Shown: one piece after another, positions 33,676 to 54,606 of the stretch
Numbering within the stretch: the first letter of the stretch is position 1
Layout: each line of letters opens with the position of its first letter
Origin: Auxenochlorella pyrenoidosa
Taxonomy: Eukaryota; Chlorophyta; Trebouxiophyceae; Chlorellales; Chlorellaceae
NCBI GenBank assembly: GCA_001430745.1
Contig: KQ482003.1
Span: forward strand, 626,531 to 690,530
DNA: 64,000 nucleotides
Direction: 5' to 3'
Position numbers and translations under genes: made by a program
The notes under the pieces: model-generated
Seen by the model: only the letters and a program-made list of their open reading frames with translations
What the model was told of the DNA's origin: nothing
Databases searched by the model: none

Positions 33676-36600
33676 ATGTCCGCGGCTCTTTCAAGCCGCC
33701 AGGCCGGTTGTCCGCTGGTGCAGCAGCAGCGGCAGACGGTGGTGCCGCTGGCTCGCCCTGCACAGAGCTCCGGTGAGCGAATGTAACAGTTTGGAGCAGC
33801 AGATTCCGGCAGGCGCAGGTGGTGCTCCCGTGCTCCCGTGCCCAGCCGCATGTTGCAGCTCTTTCTGCACCGCCAGACGACACCATTGCATGTGATGGTT
33901 GCAGGCCATGACGCACGGAAGCTCCGCAGCAGCACCGCCACCGTGATGCAGCCGCACCAGCGGCGGCGGCTGCAGGTGGCGGCGGCGGCGGCCACGCTCG
34001 AGGGTGAGTTTAAGGCCAACGCGCTCACCTTGCACACTGTTGCGAATTCTGACACGCTCTGTGTGTGTGGGAAGCACTGCAGCTTTTCGACCCTGGCCCC
34101 ACGCTTGCCCTACCCCTTGCAGCGCCGCCCGCCGCTGCTGCCGGCAGCGAGTCTGTGCGCGAGGACATTCGCAATGTGGCCATCATTGCACACGTCGACC
34201 ACGGTGAGGCACCCTGCTGGTTGGCATGGTTTTGCTGCTGCTGCTGCTGCTGCGACGGCAGGGTATTGGACACAGGCTTGTGACAGAAACCACCTGTTGG
34301 GGCCGAAATGCCGGCACCCGGCTTTACCACCTCATCAAGCCTGCCAGAAGTATGGCCTGTAGCTGTACTTTACCAGTGCCGCTGCTCCTTCCCTCTTTGC
34401 AGGCAAGACCACGCTGGTGAGGTTGCCAGGTCCAGGAGGAGGGTGTGCGAGGGCGCGAAGCAGCTGGCCAGCAGTGCTGTCACGTGCCAGGCATCTGCAT
34501 CGCCCGGCAACACCTGGGTGCCGCTCAGCCCCGTGCACCGCCCCCACCCCAGCAGCCACCCGGAGCCTACGTGCACGCACACCTGCCGCCCCTGTCCCTC
34601 CCGCCGGCCCCGCCCCCAGGTGGACGCCATGCTGAAGCAGGCCAAGGTGTTCCGCGACAACCAGGCGGTGGAGACGCGGGTCATGGACTCCAACGACCTG
34701 GAGCGCGAGCGCGGCATCACCATCCTGTCCAAGGCAAGCCAGCCGCCCCGGCTTGGCACGCCAGGCGGAGCAAGCCAAGCAGGGATCTCAGGGCGCGGCA
34801 GCGCGCCTGGATGCCCTTGTGCTCGTCCCTGCTGGCAGCACCGACTGCAGCGACGCTCTCGTGTGGCTGTGCCAGCGAGCCAGCCATGCAGCGCCGCATC
34901 CCAGGCTCGGGCTCTGCACTGGGCTCTGGTCCCAACGCCCCTCCCGCTGCTCCCCCTGGCGCCGCCCCGCAGAACACCGCTGTGCGGTACAAGGGCACCA
35001 AGATCAACATCATCGACACCCCCGGCCACGCCGACTTCGGCGGCGAGGTTGAGCGGTGAGGGCAGGGGTCCTTAGCTGCGCGAGGGGTGGTTGCGGCACT
35101 CTGCAGCGGCAGGCAGGCAAGGTGCCTGCCTGGTAAGGCTGGTGGCCAACAGCTTGGATGGGAGCATGCCACGATTGTTCACCTCTTTGACAAGCCAGGC
35201 CGACCGCATTGTGCTTCCTGGCGGATAATTAATATTCACAGCGTCCGCCCACCCATTGTTTTCGAGCGCAGCGTGCTCAACATGGCCGACGGCGTCCTGC
35301 TGCTGGTGGACAGCGTGGAGGGCCCCATGCCGCAGACGCGCTTCGTGCTGCGCAAGGCGCTGGAGCTGAACAAGAAGGTGGGCGGGTCAGCGGGGCTGGC
35401 GGCCAGCCGGCTGCCGTTAGCAACTAGGCAGCGGCGGCCCGCCTCAGGCGCTTTGGCAAGGTTGGTGCCACGCTGGCGGCTCGTAATCTTGTTCCAACGA
35501 GGCCGTAATTTTCCACCTGCTCGGCTGCCTGGCATCCCTGCAGGTGGTGGTGGTGGTCAACAAGGTGGACCGCCCCGCGGCGCGCTGCGACTGGGTGATC
35601 GACCAGACCTTTGAGCTGTTCCTGGACCTCGGCGCCTCGGACGAGCAGTGCGGTGAGGTGCCCTTGCCGCGCCCGTGCCAGCCCGTGCAGCGCCACGCTG
35701 GCGGCCTGCGTCTGCCTTTTGTTGCTTGAGATGTCAGGATCGTTTACGCGTGGGCTGGGCCAGCACAGGGCTTGTGAGGAGCAAGCAAGCTCGCCTGCAC
35801 TCTGGACACGACTGCCTGCACCACGGGCCCCGCGGCGCTCCCGCTGCCTCGTAAATGCGCGCCCCACGCCGTCCCACCCTACTGCCACCAACTCCCGCCC
35901 CTCCTGCCCTGCCCTGCCTGCCGCAGACTTCCCGGTGGTGTACGCCTCTGGCATGGCCGGCATTGCGGGGCCCTCCCCCGACGAGCTGGCCGAGGACCTG
36001 GAGCCGCTGTTCGACATGATTGTGCGCGAGGTGGCGCCCCCCACCGTGCAGGCAAGCAACAGTCTGCGGCCGAGGCTGTGCACGGGCCGAACCTCGGGCG
36101 GGTGCATGCACGCACCCTGCAGGGTTGCTGCTGCTGCTGGCGACCTCCGCGACCCACATCTGTTCCTCTCCTCCTCCCGTCCTTCCTGCGCCCTGCAGAT
36201 GGATGCCCCGCTGCAGCTGCTGGTGACCAACCTGGACTACGACGAGCACAAGGGCCGCATCGCCATTGGCCGCGTGCAGAGCGGCACCGTGCGCAAGGGC
36301 GACAGCATCGTCTTCACCAAGCCGGGTGCGGCCGCAACTGCGCACCGACACGCAGCGCCCTGCAGGCTGGGCAGCAGCAGTTTGTGGCTATCCTGAGCAG
36401 CACGCAGCACAGGATGAGCCTGGGTGCCTTCTTGGCGCATGCCGCACAGCATGAGTAGCTGACCACCACTCGAGCCGTGCCACAACCCTGCAGGCGACGC
36501 CAAGCCGCAGACCGGGCGCATCTCGGAGCTGTTTGTGTATGACAACTTTGCGCGCGTGGGGGTGGACGAGGTGGCTGCCGGCGACATTTGCGCGCTCACC

Positions 36601-39220
36601 GGCCTGGCCGCGGTGTCTATCGGCGAGACCATCTGCGACCCGTCAGACGTGCGGCCGCTGCCCACCATCGAGGCGAGCAGGGCTGCGCTGCAACCTGGCC
36701 ATCGCCCTTCCTGTCGTACTTGTCGAAGTGCTGCACAGCCTCTGGGGCGTGTGCCCCTGCCAAGCATTCTTTGCGGCCTGCCGAGCACAGATCTGCTGCC
36801 TTGATTGGCGAAGCTGACTGCCCAGCTCGTGGCGCTGCCGTTCAATGCGGGTGCAAGTGCACCGTTTCCGACTGACACCTGCTGTCGCGACGCGTGGGCC
36901 TGCCCTGCCCGCAGGTGGAGGAGCCCACCGTGCGCATGACCTTCAGCGTCAACACCAGCCCCTTTGCGGGCCAGGAGGGCAAGTACGTGACCAGCCGCAA
37001 CCTGAAGGACCGGCTGGAGCGCGAGCTGGAGCGCAACCTGGCGCTGCGGGTGGAGCCCGGCGAGGGCGCAGAGTCGTTCGAGGTGTCGGGCCGCGGGTGA
37101 GGCGGGGGCGGGGGCCGGACGCCCTCCTTTTCTTGGGTAGAATATTGCTTTTCTTTGAGGAGGCAGAGCGCAGGGCAGAGGGAGGGTGCCCAGCAGGCTG
37201 CTCTGCTGCGCCTGTGGCAGGTTGGGAGGCGACGTAGCGCACCAACGTACCCCCCACTGCCCCCTCTCCCTCCCCTGCCCCCCCACCGGCAGCTCCCTGC
37301 ACCTGGGCATCCTGATGGAGAACATGCGGCGCGAGGGCTACGAGTTTGAGGTGGGCCCGCCCAAGGTCATCACCAAGTCGGACGAGGCGGGCACCCGGGT
37401 GGAGCCGATGGAGGAGGCGGTGGTCGAGGTGCCCGAGGAGCACGTGGGCCAGGTGCGGCGCGCCGGGTGCCGCCCGCGATGCCTGCGTATGCAGCAGCCC
37501 CCCCCCCCTGCCCGCACGCGTGTGCTGCCCGGGAGAGACGGGGGCCGGCGTGCTCGCCGGAACACCGAGCCTGCCAGGCCATGCGCAGGCCGTGGGCACG
37601 ATTTTGCACTCCTCTCTTGCTCACTGGGCACTCTTCCTGCTGCGCCTGTGGTTGCTCCCGTTCTCCTGCAATGCTGTCTGCCATGCCGGCCTGGCCTTGC
37701 CCTGCAGGTGGTGGACCTGATGGGCCAGCGCAAGGCTCAGATGGTGGACATGACTGCAGGTGGGCCGTTGCATGCTGGGCATGCCACGCTGGGGGGACCG
37801 CAGCGCACAGAACAGACTGCGCCCACTGGGGCTGCGCAAGGTCGCTGCTCTGAGCCCGCAATACCTTGCGTTCTTAAGGTGCCGCCCAGTCTTTGGCTGA
37901 CCCAGCCACTGTTTTCCTGTCTGACGCAGGCTCCGAGGGCACCACGCGGCTCAAGTATGAGATCCCCACTCGCGCGCTGCTGGGCCTGCGGAACGCCATG
38001 CTGACCGCCACCAAGGGCACCGCGGTGCTCAACACCAACCTCATCGGGTGGGTGCGGGGCAGCGGGGCAAAGAGCGGCACCACCCAGCTGCAGGAGCATG
38101 CGTGCATGAGGGTTTTGGGTGTGGAGCGGCAGCTTGAGGCGGGGAGCTAGGACATCAGCCCCAGGCCCGCTCGCCTGCCCACCATTCGCGAGTGTCGACC
38201 TCTGCCCGTGCAGCTACACCCCGTATGTGGGCGACATCCAGACCCGCGAGAACGGCAGCCTGGTGTGCCACGAGACCGGGCAGGTGGGTTCCCCGGCAGC
38301 CGGAAAAGGTGCCGATTGAACGCGTCTACGCCCCAGGCTGGGGCTTTCCCGGCCTGGGAAAGGGCAAGAAGACCGGGCGTGTGGCGATGCACGAGCCCGC
38401 CAATCACCGCTTTTACCTGTGCAGCTGCGACCTGGATGCATCATGCCTCGCCCCCCCGCAGGTTACCGCGTACGCGCTCGACTCAGTGCAGCAGCGCGGC
38501 CGGCTGTTTGTGACCCCCGGCGACCAGGTGTACGAGGGCCAGGTCATCGGCATCTACCAGCGCAGCGGCGACCTCAAGGTGGGCAGGGGCTGCCCCCACC
38601 CGCACAGAGCCGCTGCATGTGGGCATGCCAGGCGGGGTGGATCCCCATGGTGTGCAGCAGGCCTGCAGTAGTGCCTGCTAGCGGCCTGCTCCATGCCGCA
38701 CAGGGGAGCCTTGGCCGGTCGTTCTGGTCGCGAGGCCCCCTGTTGTCCCGTCACTTACACGCCGTCGCGCGCGCCCGCCCTCCCGGCAGGTCAACCCGTG
38801 CAAGAAGAAGGCGCTGACCAACATGCGCGCGGCGGGCAAGGACGCCACCGTCGTGATCAGCGAGCCCATCCCGGTGACCCTGGACTATGCGCTCGAGTAC
38901 GTGGCCGACGACGAGCTGGTGGAGGTGCGCACACTGCTCCTCCACGCTGCCCGCATTCGCATTTCGAGCGGCCAGCTGCTCCTGCAGTGCTCGGCTGCCC
39001 TGAGGGTGCTCTGTGCTTTTAGGTGTATGGTTGCGGGCTGGTGGTGCCCAGTCAGTGCACCAGTTGTGAGTTTCTCCGCGACAAACTGCTCAGAGGTGCC
39101 ATATGCCAGCCAGCCCCACGTTCCTGTACTGAACAGCGGGGTCGCACCCCCATCCCTGTGCAGGTGACCCCGGCCTCGGTGCGTGTCCGCAAGAACCCGT
39201 CCGCCAAGAAGAAGAAATGA
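33676..39220 (+). CDS. TYPA: TypA/BipA translational GTPase, chloroplast type
   Basis: Ribosome-associated GTPase of the EF-G superfamily, tied to stress tolerance and 50S assembly. Nineteen exons sum exactly to 674 residues. The first about 60 residues (exons 1-2) look like a transit peptide. The GTPase domain has [20 protein letters not shown] (P-loop), [22 protein letters not shown] (G3) and VVNKVDRP (G4). Domain 2 includes [18 protein letters not shown], and the BipA C-terminal part has [31 protein letters not shown] and a basic tail ending in KKKK. The P-loop residues GKTTL sit on their own 14-nt exon (34403-34416). Three introns appear to use GC donors (34734, 36052, 36673). An upstream ATG in frame (33544) cannot be excluded; 33676 was chosen for its Ser/Ala-rich transit-like start. 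Confidence 0.94.
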
Positions 39221-39887
39221 ACGCTGGACCCTGGCAATACCCATGTTCGGCCACGCTGCACGGCGGCCTCAGCAACCCACCGCCTGGCGTGTGCAGCCCC
39301 AACTGCCAATTCATTCTTAGTGCCTTTCGTTTTGATCCTCCATTCTCTTCCCACCCTTCTCCTTGACGCCTATTCCAAGCGCGCAGGCGCCATTCCGCCC
39401 CCGCCCCTTTGCTGACTGCTGCAAACGAACGACTGTTTTAACAGTTGACGCCAGGCCATACCATCCATTTGGTTTATGTGGAAAGAGCATTGCAGGGCTT
39501 GAGGTCGTCTCGCAGATGATTGGCGCACGCTTGCTGACTGTGGCACGGCTGCCAGGTGGGCAAGTGGCAGCGCTGCTGCCAGATGGGCAAGCGGCGTCAT
39601 GCATGCTCACCTGTTGTGTATTCTTTACAATTATCTGGAGCTTCCCATATTCCTTCTCCCTCTACATGCCCGGCCGCCCGACTGGTCCAGGCCAGCTTGC
39701 AACTCTTGCATTTCGGTGTTGCCATCTACTGAGATCGAGCAGAAGGCTGCATTTCCACTCAATTCTCGCACGGCCCGCTGCACCAGCTCGAGTGCACCTT
39801 GCGCCCAACTTTGCGGCACCAACTCGCAGCCTGCGCTGGATAGGACATTGTGCCCGTTATAGTTGCACACACCGTGGACAGCCTGCC
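39221..39887. other. Intergenic region, TypA / TRM5
   Basis: About 670 bases with the TypA 3' UTR and the TRM5 promoter. I see no coding signal, repeat or RNA gene in it. Confidence 0.5.
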
Positions 39888-42807
39888 ATGGCGACTGGGG
39901 CGCCTACTCAAGCACCTGCTGCCGCTGCTGCCGCTGCCGCCAGCGAGCCGCTCCGGTTGGACGAACAGCTGAAGCAGCAGTTCAAAGAGCAGCTGCAGCT
40001 GACGGCCGTTCGGGTGCCCAAGCAGTCGACGAGTCAATACATGAAGCTACTGTCCAAGTGAGGGGATGGGCGCTGCTGCCCTTGGCCGGCCTGTGCTGCA
40101 CATGCGTGCTCTGCACTTCCAGTGCCGCCCTCCCAGCGGCCTCTGCCCACCTGGCCTGCAGACACCTCTTCAACAAGCCGCGTCTCAGAAATGTGGTGGA
40201 GGATTCTGACAGCTCGGACACCCGCCTGCTGCTGCTGGATGAGACGCTGAAGGAGGCTGGTGCGCAAGGGGAAAACGGTCGTGAGGTTCGGTGCCCCTGG
40301 ATTCAGCTGATTGCCCCGGAGCAGTGCAGCCAGCCCACGCATGCTGCAGACATCCACCTCTTCCTGTATTCAAATCGCTGCACGCATGCCCTGCTGCAGA
40401 CCTGGCCTCCCGGCAGCTGGGCGGCGAGCCGGCGCGCACCTTGGCAGGCTTTTTGCAGGACGAGGGCCTCTCGGTGACCACCGCCACCGTGGATGTGGAC
40501 TACTCATACTGGCCTGCCTATGCAGTGCTGCAGGTGCGTCGTCACATGATGGTTGCACTGCCCACAGCAGATGCTGCCCAACCTGCTGTGCTTGCTGCTG
40601 CCTGCCCAGTCTGTGCGTTGTCTGCCAGCCTGTGGCCGCTCATGTTCCAGCAAGCACTCCTGCGCGCCTCCTCTGTGAGCTGCAGCGGCTGCTGCCTGCG
40701 GGCATGGAGGTGCCCAGCTCTTTTGAGAGCGTGGGCCACATCGCACACCTCAACCTGCGGGAGGAGCTGCTGCCTTTCAAGTACATCATTGGCCAGGTGG
40801 GGGGTGGTCGGGCAGGGTGGTCAACGGGTGTGAACCCTGTTCGTGTGGATGATACGCGTGGAATAGGCTTGGGACATCAGACTATTTAGGACGCCCACAC
40901 CCGCCTGGGCAAGCTGGGGAGGCTGCCCCGTGTGTGCATGCACCTGGCACGGCCCACCAACAGCGTCATCATGCCCGCACACCCCCAGCGCTCCGCGCTG
41001 CGTTGTGGCTGCGAATGTGCGCTGCCTGCGCCCCTGCTGCAGGTCATCTTGGACAAGAACCCGCGGCTGCAGACAGTGGTGAACAAGGTGCGCGAGCCCT
41101 GAGGGCAGCTGGCGTAACGAATTTACCGCACGGCTGGCCTCATGACCATGCGCAGACAGCTCGCGTGCACAGGCCGGAAAGGCTGGGGCGCTGGACATTG
41201 GGCCAGGGGCACCAGCTCAGCACCCCCCCGGCGCCCACGGTGCAGGTGGCCAGCATCGAGAACGAGTTCCGGGTCTTCCCCATGGAGCTGCTGGCGGGCA
41301 AGGAGGGCATGGAGACCGAGGTGCGCCAGCACGGCGCGCGCTTCAAGCTCGACTTCAGCAAGGTGGGTGGGGGGTGCTGGTCCTGGGGCCGGGCGTTGGG
41401 CCTGGGGGCGCATATGTACCCTCCTTACCCCCTCCCTGCACCTGTGCCAATGCCCATCAATGTGCCCGCCTGCGTGTCTCTCCCCGCTGGCTCGGCTCAG
41501 TGCACTGCTCGGGGCTCCACACCCCATACAGCCCAGCATCGGAACGCCTGCATGCACATCCTCCAAACGCCAACCTGGTGCACTGAAGCCGTCCCCTGCT
41601 GTTGTGCAGGTGTACTGGAACTCGCGGCTGGAGCGGGAGCACCAACGGCTGGTGCAGCTGTTCCAGCCGGGGGATGTGGTGCTGGATGCAATGGCCGGCA
41701 TCGGGCCCTTTGCCATCCCGGCCGCGCAGAAGGGCTGCCTGGTGAGGCGGGCCTTTGCTGCATGTCGGCGCTGCTGCTGCTGCCAGCGCTCAGCAAGGCC
41801 TGGCTCCCATGCTCCCATGCTCCCATGCTCCCATGCTCCTGCACATAGCAAGGAGGCTGAGCCGCTCATCGTTCTTCATTCTGCCCCTTGTCAGGTCTAT
41901 GCAAATGACCTCAACCCCGCCAGCTACACCTACCTGTGCACCAACATCAAGATCAACCGCGTGGGCGGCAAGGTGCTGCCATTCAACATGGACGGCCGCC
42001 AGTTCATGCGCCTGGCAGCTGCCGGCCAGCTGGACGTGGGGGCAGCGGCGGCGGTAGTGCCGCCCGCGGGACCAAAGTCGAAGCCTGGCAAGCAGCAGAA
42101 GTCGCAGCAGAACAGAGAGCAGCAGCAGCAGCAAGAGGAGCATCAGCAGAAAGAGCAGCCGGCTGAAGGACAGCCAGCGGAGCCTGCCGCAGCCCAGGCA
42201 CCGCAGCAGCAGCAGCAGCAGACAGTGGGCGCAGCAGCGCCAGCTCCTGGGAGCAGCGGCCTGTTCCAGCACATCGTGATGAACCTGCCGGCAGCGGCGG
42301 TGGACTTTCTGGATGCCCTGAAGGGGGCCTTCAACCCGGAGCTGTGGGAGGGGCACCCGCTGCCGCTGGTGCACGTGTACACCTTCACCAAGGGCGAGGA
42401 GGAGCTTGCAGGTGCGCGCCAGCGTGCCCCCAGAAGGCCAGATGAAGGCAGGAGACAGCCGACCAGCGTGGGGTCAGACCATGTTTGCCGCCCCGTGCTG
42501 TGGACCCATGCACATGGCTCATCCTGCGGTTTGCTGCCCAGCCCAGCGGGCCGAGAAGGCTGGACCACCCAGGATAGGCGCTGTGCCCCCACCCAGGCTC
42601 TGTGCCCCCCACGCTGCCACTGCAGGGCTGCGGCAGCGCGTCGAGGCCAGCCTGGGCGGGCCCCTGGACGAGGCGCCCCAGCTGCACATTGTGCGGGACG
42701 TGGCCCCCAAGAAGCTGATGGTGGAGGTGACTTTCCGCGTGCCGCCCAGCATCGCCTTTGCGGCGAGCGCCGCAAATGAGTCGGCCAAGCGGCAGCGGGT
42801 TGAGTGA
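39888..42807 (+). CDS. TRM5: tRNA (guanine37-N1)-methyltransferase TRM5
   Basis: Transfers a methyl group from SAM to N1 of G37 in tRNA, preventing frameshifts. Nine exons (39888-40057, 40162-40259, 40400-40533, 40686-40796, 41043-41087, 41246-41362, 41610-41741, 41895-42411, 42626-42807) sum to 501 residues. Motifs include [69 protein letters not shown] (SAM loop), [21 protein letters not shown] and [17 protein letters not shown], which carries the N-L-P motif. An insertion of about 75 residues rich in Gln, Ala, Pro and Lys (exon 8, about 42040-42260) lies between the NMDGRQF and MNLP segments. The C-terminal half then continues normally. The N-terminus is short and alanine-rich, without a clear transit peptide. 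Confidence 0.93.
41804..41835. repeat. Short tandem repeat, 8-nt unit ctcccatg, four copies
   Basis: Four head-to-tail copies of ctcccatg lie within the seventh intron of TRM5. It is a small slippage-type array. Confidence 0.9.
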
Positions 42808-42900
42808 GCGCCGGCGGCCGACCAAAGCTGACAGCCCGCCCTCATTAGATCGCCCCATAACCTGATGACCTGATGACCATGCTGTGGTGGTCTAAGTGGC

Positions 42901-42905
42901 TGTAA
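42901..42905 (+). terminator. Probable polyadenylation signal of TRM5
   Basis: TGTAA about 94 nt after the stop codon, in the 175-nt space before the convergent RRS1 stop. Confidence 0.45.
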
Positions 42906-42982
42906 ACTTCAGAGAGAAGGACCTTACGAGGGGCGAGGGATAGTACAGACTCAAGTGCGCAGGCGCGCCCGCCGACGGCACG

Positions 42983-44918
42983 TCACCGTTTCTTGCCGCC
43001 GCCGCCCTTGTTGCCGCCTGCTTTGCTGCCTGCCTTGCCGCCGCCGGCCTTGCCGCCGGCTTTGCCGCCGCCAGTGAGCCGCCCCTTCTTGTTGGCGCCC
43101 TGCATGCCATCAACAGGTGAAGAGACGTGCAGTCATGGGTACGGGCGCAGGAGCACCACAGGCAGGCATGCACACAAAGGGCGTGGCAGACGTACAAGCC
43201 ACGCTGCACCGCCCCAGCCGCACTGCCCCCTGGCCCACCTTGTTCTTCAGCCGGTGCCGCTCCTCCCGCGCCGCCGCCTCAAACTTGCCGATCGCGCGGC
43301 CGATGTCCACAATGTCGTCGGCATTCTGCGCCAGCAGCCTGTCCACCAGCTTGGACTGCTGCTGCCGCTCCACGCCGCCCTGCAGCGCGGGCAGCGGCAG
43401 GTGCAGGGGCGGCAGGCGCACGGCCTCAGCGCAGGCAACGGAGGCGCCCATGAGCCGAGGCCGCCGTGACCCGGCCAGCTCGCCGCATGGCACTGTGCCC
43501 TGGCCGGTAACAAGCGTGCACCCTGCCGCCAGCAGAGCTGCAGCGTTGTGCCACCCCCGTGCCCAGCCCCTCGAGCAGCGCGCCGCACCTTGTCCGCGAC
43601 AGCCAGGAACTTGCGCTTCTTGCCGCGCGCCTGACGGTCCTCTGGCTTCTCGCCCTTGGCCAGGCGGTCAAACTTGCCCATGGAGGCGGTGGACACCGCC
43701 GCCTGCTGCGTGGCCGCCTTGAGCTGCAGGGCAGGATGGGTCGGGGGCCGACGTGACATCAGGCAGGACGGCTGAACTACTGGCTGGCCTACGCAGGCAC
43801 TTCACTTCCTTCGGCGGGCATAGGTCCTCCGCGCACTCCACCAGCAGTGGGGGCAACTCACCTCTCCCTTAAGCTCCTTGCGCTTTGCTGGCCGCCCCTT
43901 GCCGTGCTCTGGCAGCGCGGCCGCCAGGCGCAGCGTGGCCGGCAGCGCCGCCGCGCCGCCCGCCTTGGCCGCTGCCTTGAGGTTGGCCAGCTGCTGCTTC
44001 TCCTGCTTCTTGACCCGCTCCTTCTTCTCGTTGCGCTGCTTGGTGAACGGATCCTCGCCCGGCTGCACCAGGGAAGACCGCGGCAGCAACCACCCGGATG
44101 AGTTGGCTGGACGTAGAACAACAGCCCCGCGTGCCGCTGCCACGCAGGTCGCCCACTGCTCAGGCATTGCTCCGCGTGCCCGTCCCAGCGCCGTTTGCTG
44201 CCCAGCAAAACACCGCATATGTGGGCTGCCGTCACCTGGCCCGCAGCGTGTCATGCTCTCCCTCTCCCATGCGTGGGTCCCCCGCAGCTCACCGCATCGT
44301 CCGCTCGTGCCTCGATGATGGGCACCGCCGCCTCGTCGTTGGCCCGCTTGAAGCCGTAGCGCCGCTTCCACTCGCCGCTGGCCTCGTCCCACTCCAGCTT
44401 GCTGCGCTTGCGCTTCTCGATGCCCTTGCGCTGCGCAAACACCTCCCACTTGGTGGGCGGCTTGGGCTTGGGGATGGGCTTCTCGCGTGGCAGCACCGTC
44501 GACGGTGGCGGTAGCGCGGCGATGCGCCCAGCGGGGGCCGCCTCTGAGGGCAGCGCAAACAGGCGCGCTGCCAGCGTTTGGAAGATGGACTGCGCCAGGC
44601 GGTGGCAGGCGGCGTCGGTCGCCGCGGGGCCGCCCTCGAACGCCGCCGAATCCAGTGCGCTGGCATCCCATGCTGTCAGGTTGCCCAGATCAAACGACAG
44701 CGGGCCATCATGCGCCTCCCTGCAGAGGGCAGGGTTTGAAGGCAGCAGCAGGTGAGCAGCTGGCTGGGTGGCGGCAACGGCGGCAGGCAGCGGCAGCAAC
44801 TGTGAAAGGGAAAGTGCCGCTGCGCGCTTGTTAATGCGCTCGAAACTTTGGGGTCTCTATCGGGGCGACAGGCCACGCCGGGGGCCTGCCCACAACCTCA
44901 CTCAGTAGCGGCGACCAT
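42983..44918 (-). CDS. RRS1: Ribosome biogenesis regulatory protein RRS1
   Basis: Nucleolar factor of 60S assembly, which in yeast brings the 5S RNP to pre-ribosomes together with Rpf2. Six exons (44918-44902, 44719-44293, 44062-43862, 43723-43589, 43379-43239, 43099-42983) sum to 345 residues. The conserved core is [11 protein letters not shown] near the N-terminus, [37 protein letters not shown] and [15 protein letters not shown] long basic region follows with [39 protein letters not shown] and a Lys/Gly tail ([11 protein letters not shown] type). The first coding exon is only 17 nt. The ATG at 44918 was chosen because it joins [10 protein letters not shown] in phase. The fifth exon might start earlier. 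Confidence 0.9.
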
Positions 44919-45853
44919 GCATGTGTGCCCCCCGGGGGCTTGCGCACCCTGTATTCACTCCCAGATCCTCGTGCGACACGCGCACAACCTCCGCCATATC
45001 TCAGCGTCGAGGGTAATTCCAGAGGTGTGTGCAGAGCTCGAATCCAAGTGCTCACAGGCCTGAAAATTTCGGCTGAAACCCCAAGCCGGTAGTGTGTGAG
45101 TGCGACTTGATACACACAGCACACCGCCAGTGTACCACCACCGCCTTGCTGCCAGCCGCGCGGTGGGTTGCATGCTTCGTACAGCATTCATCGGCCTTGC
45201 AAGCATTCTTTCCATCACTTACTAAGTTAGTAACATGCACCAGGCTGCAATGCAATGTGGCATCTCCCGGACTGTCAGCCATGCCACGAGGGGTAGAGCT
45301 GTCGTGAAGAATGGCAGGTCCTCGTAGTATCAACATGCCCGAATCGTTGCAGCAGGTTTATGCTGTGTCCAGGAAGCATCACCTGAAGCAATCGCCAACA
45401 GCCAGGACACTAAAATTCGGCTCTCAGCCAGAAACTTGTAAGGTTTTGATTGCGGCACCAGACACGGCCGTGATGCGTCCATGACGGTTGCTGGAGAGGC
45501 AGTCGAGGCGGTCTCGCCCCTTTCTGCAGCTCCTTTATGCACATTACGAGCCTGCTTAAAAGACTTGCATATTTTAAAAACTTGATTGGCACGCTGAATA
45601 ATGGTCGGTGCCTTTGAACGCCAGTCGGAGGGCTATCATGCCGCGCTGCGCCGCCCCTGTCCCGCTGCCCAAAGGGGCGGCGCCTGGCAACACCCATGGG
45701 GCCTCCTGTGCTCGGGGACACTACATCCCTCGTGCAGCCGCTCTCAAGTCTCAGCTCGAGCTCTTTCGCGATCAGACTGATCAGCGGAGGTCAAATATTC
45801 TTGGCCACCAGCGCATTTCCCAGCAGTCCTCGCCACCCCGACGCGGAGACGTG
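44919..45853. other. Divergent intergenic region, RRS1 / USP7
   Basis: About 930 bases holding both promoters. From 45638 to 45853 the sequence is open in the USP7 frame with an ATG at 45638, so a longer USP7 N-terminus is possible. No repeat or RNA gene was noticed. Confidence 0.5.

Positions 45854-54606
<8,753 letters not shown>

Noticed and set aside
39221..39887. Search for tRNA or small RNA genes in the intergenic stretches
   Set aside because: No cloverleaf, anticodon arm or B-box pattern could be recognised by eye here or in the other intergenic regions. A covariance-model scan would be decisive.
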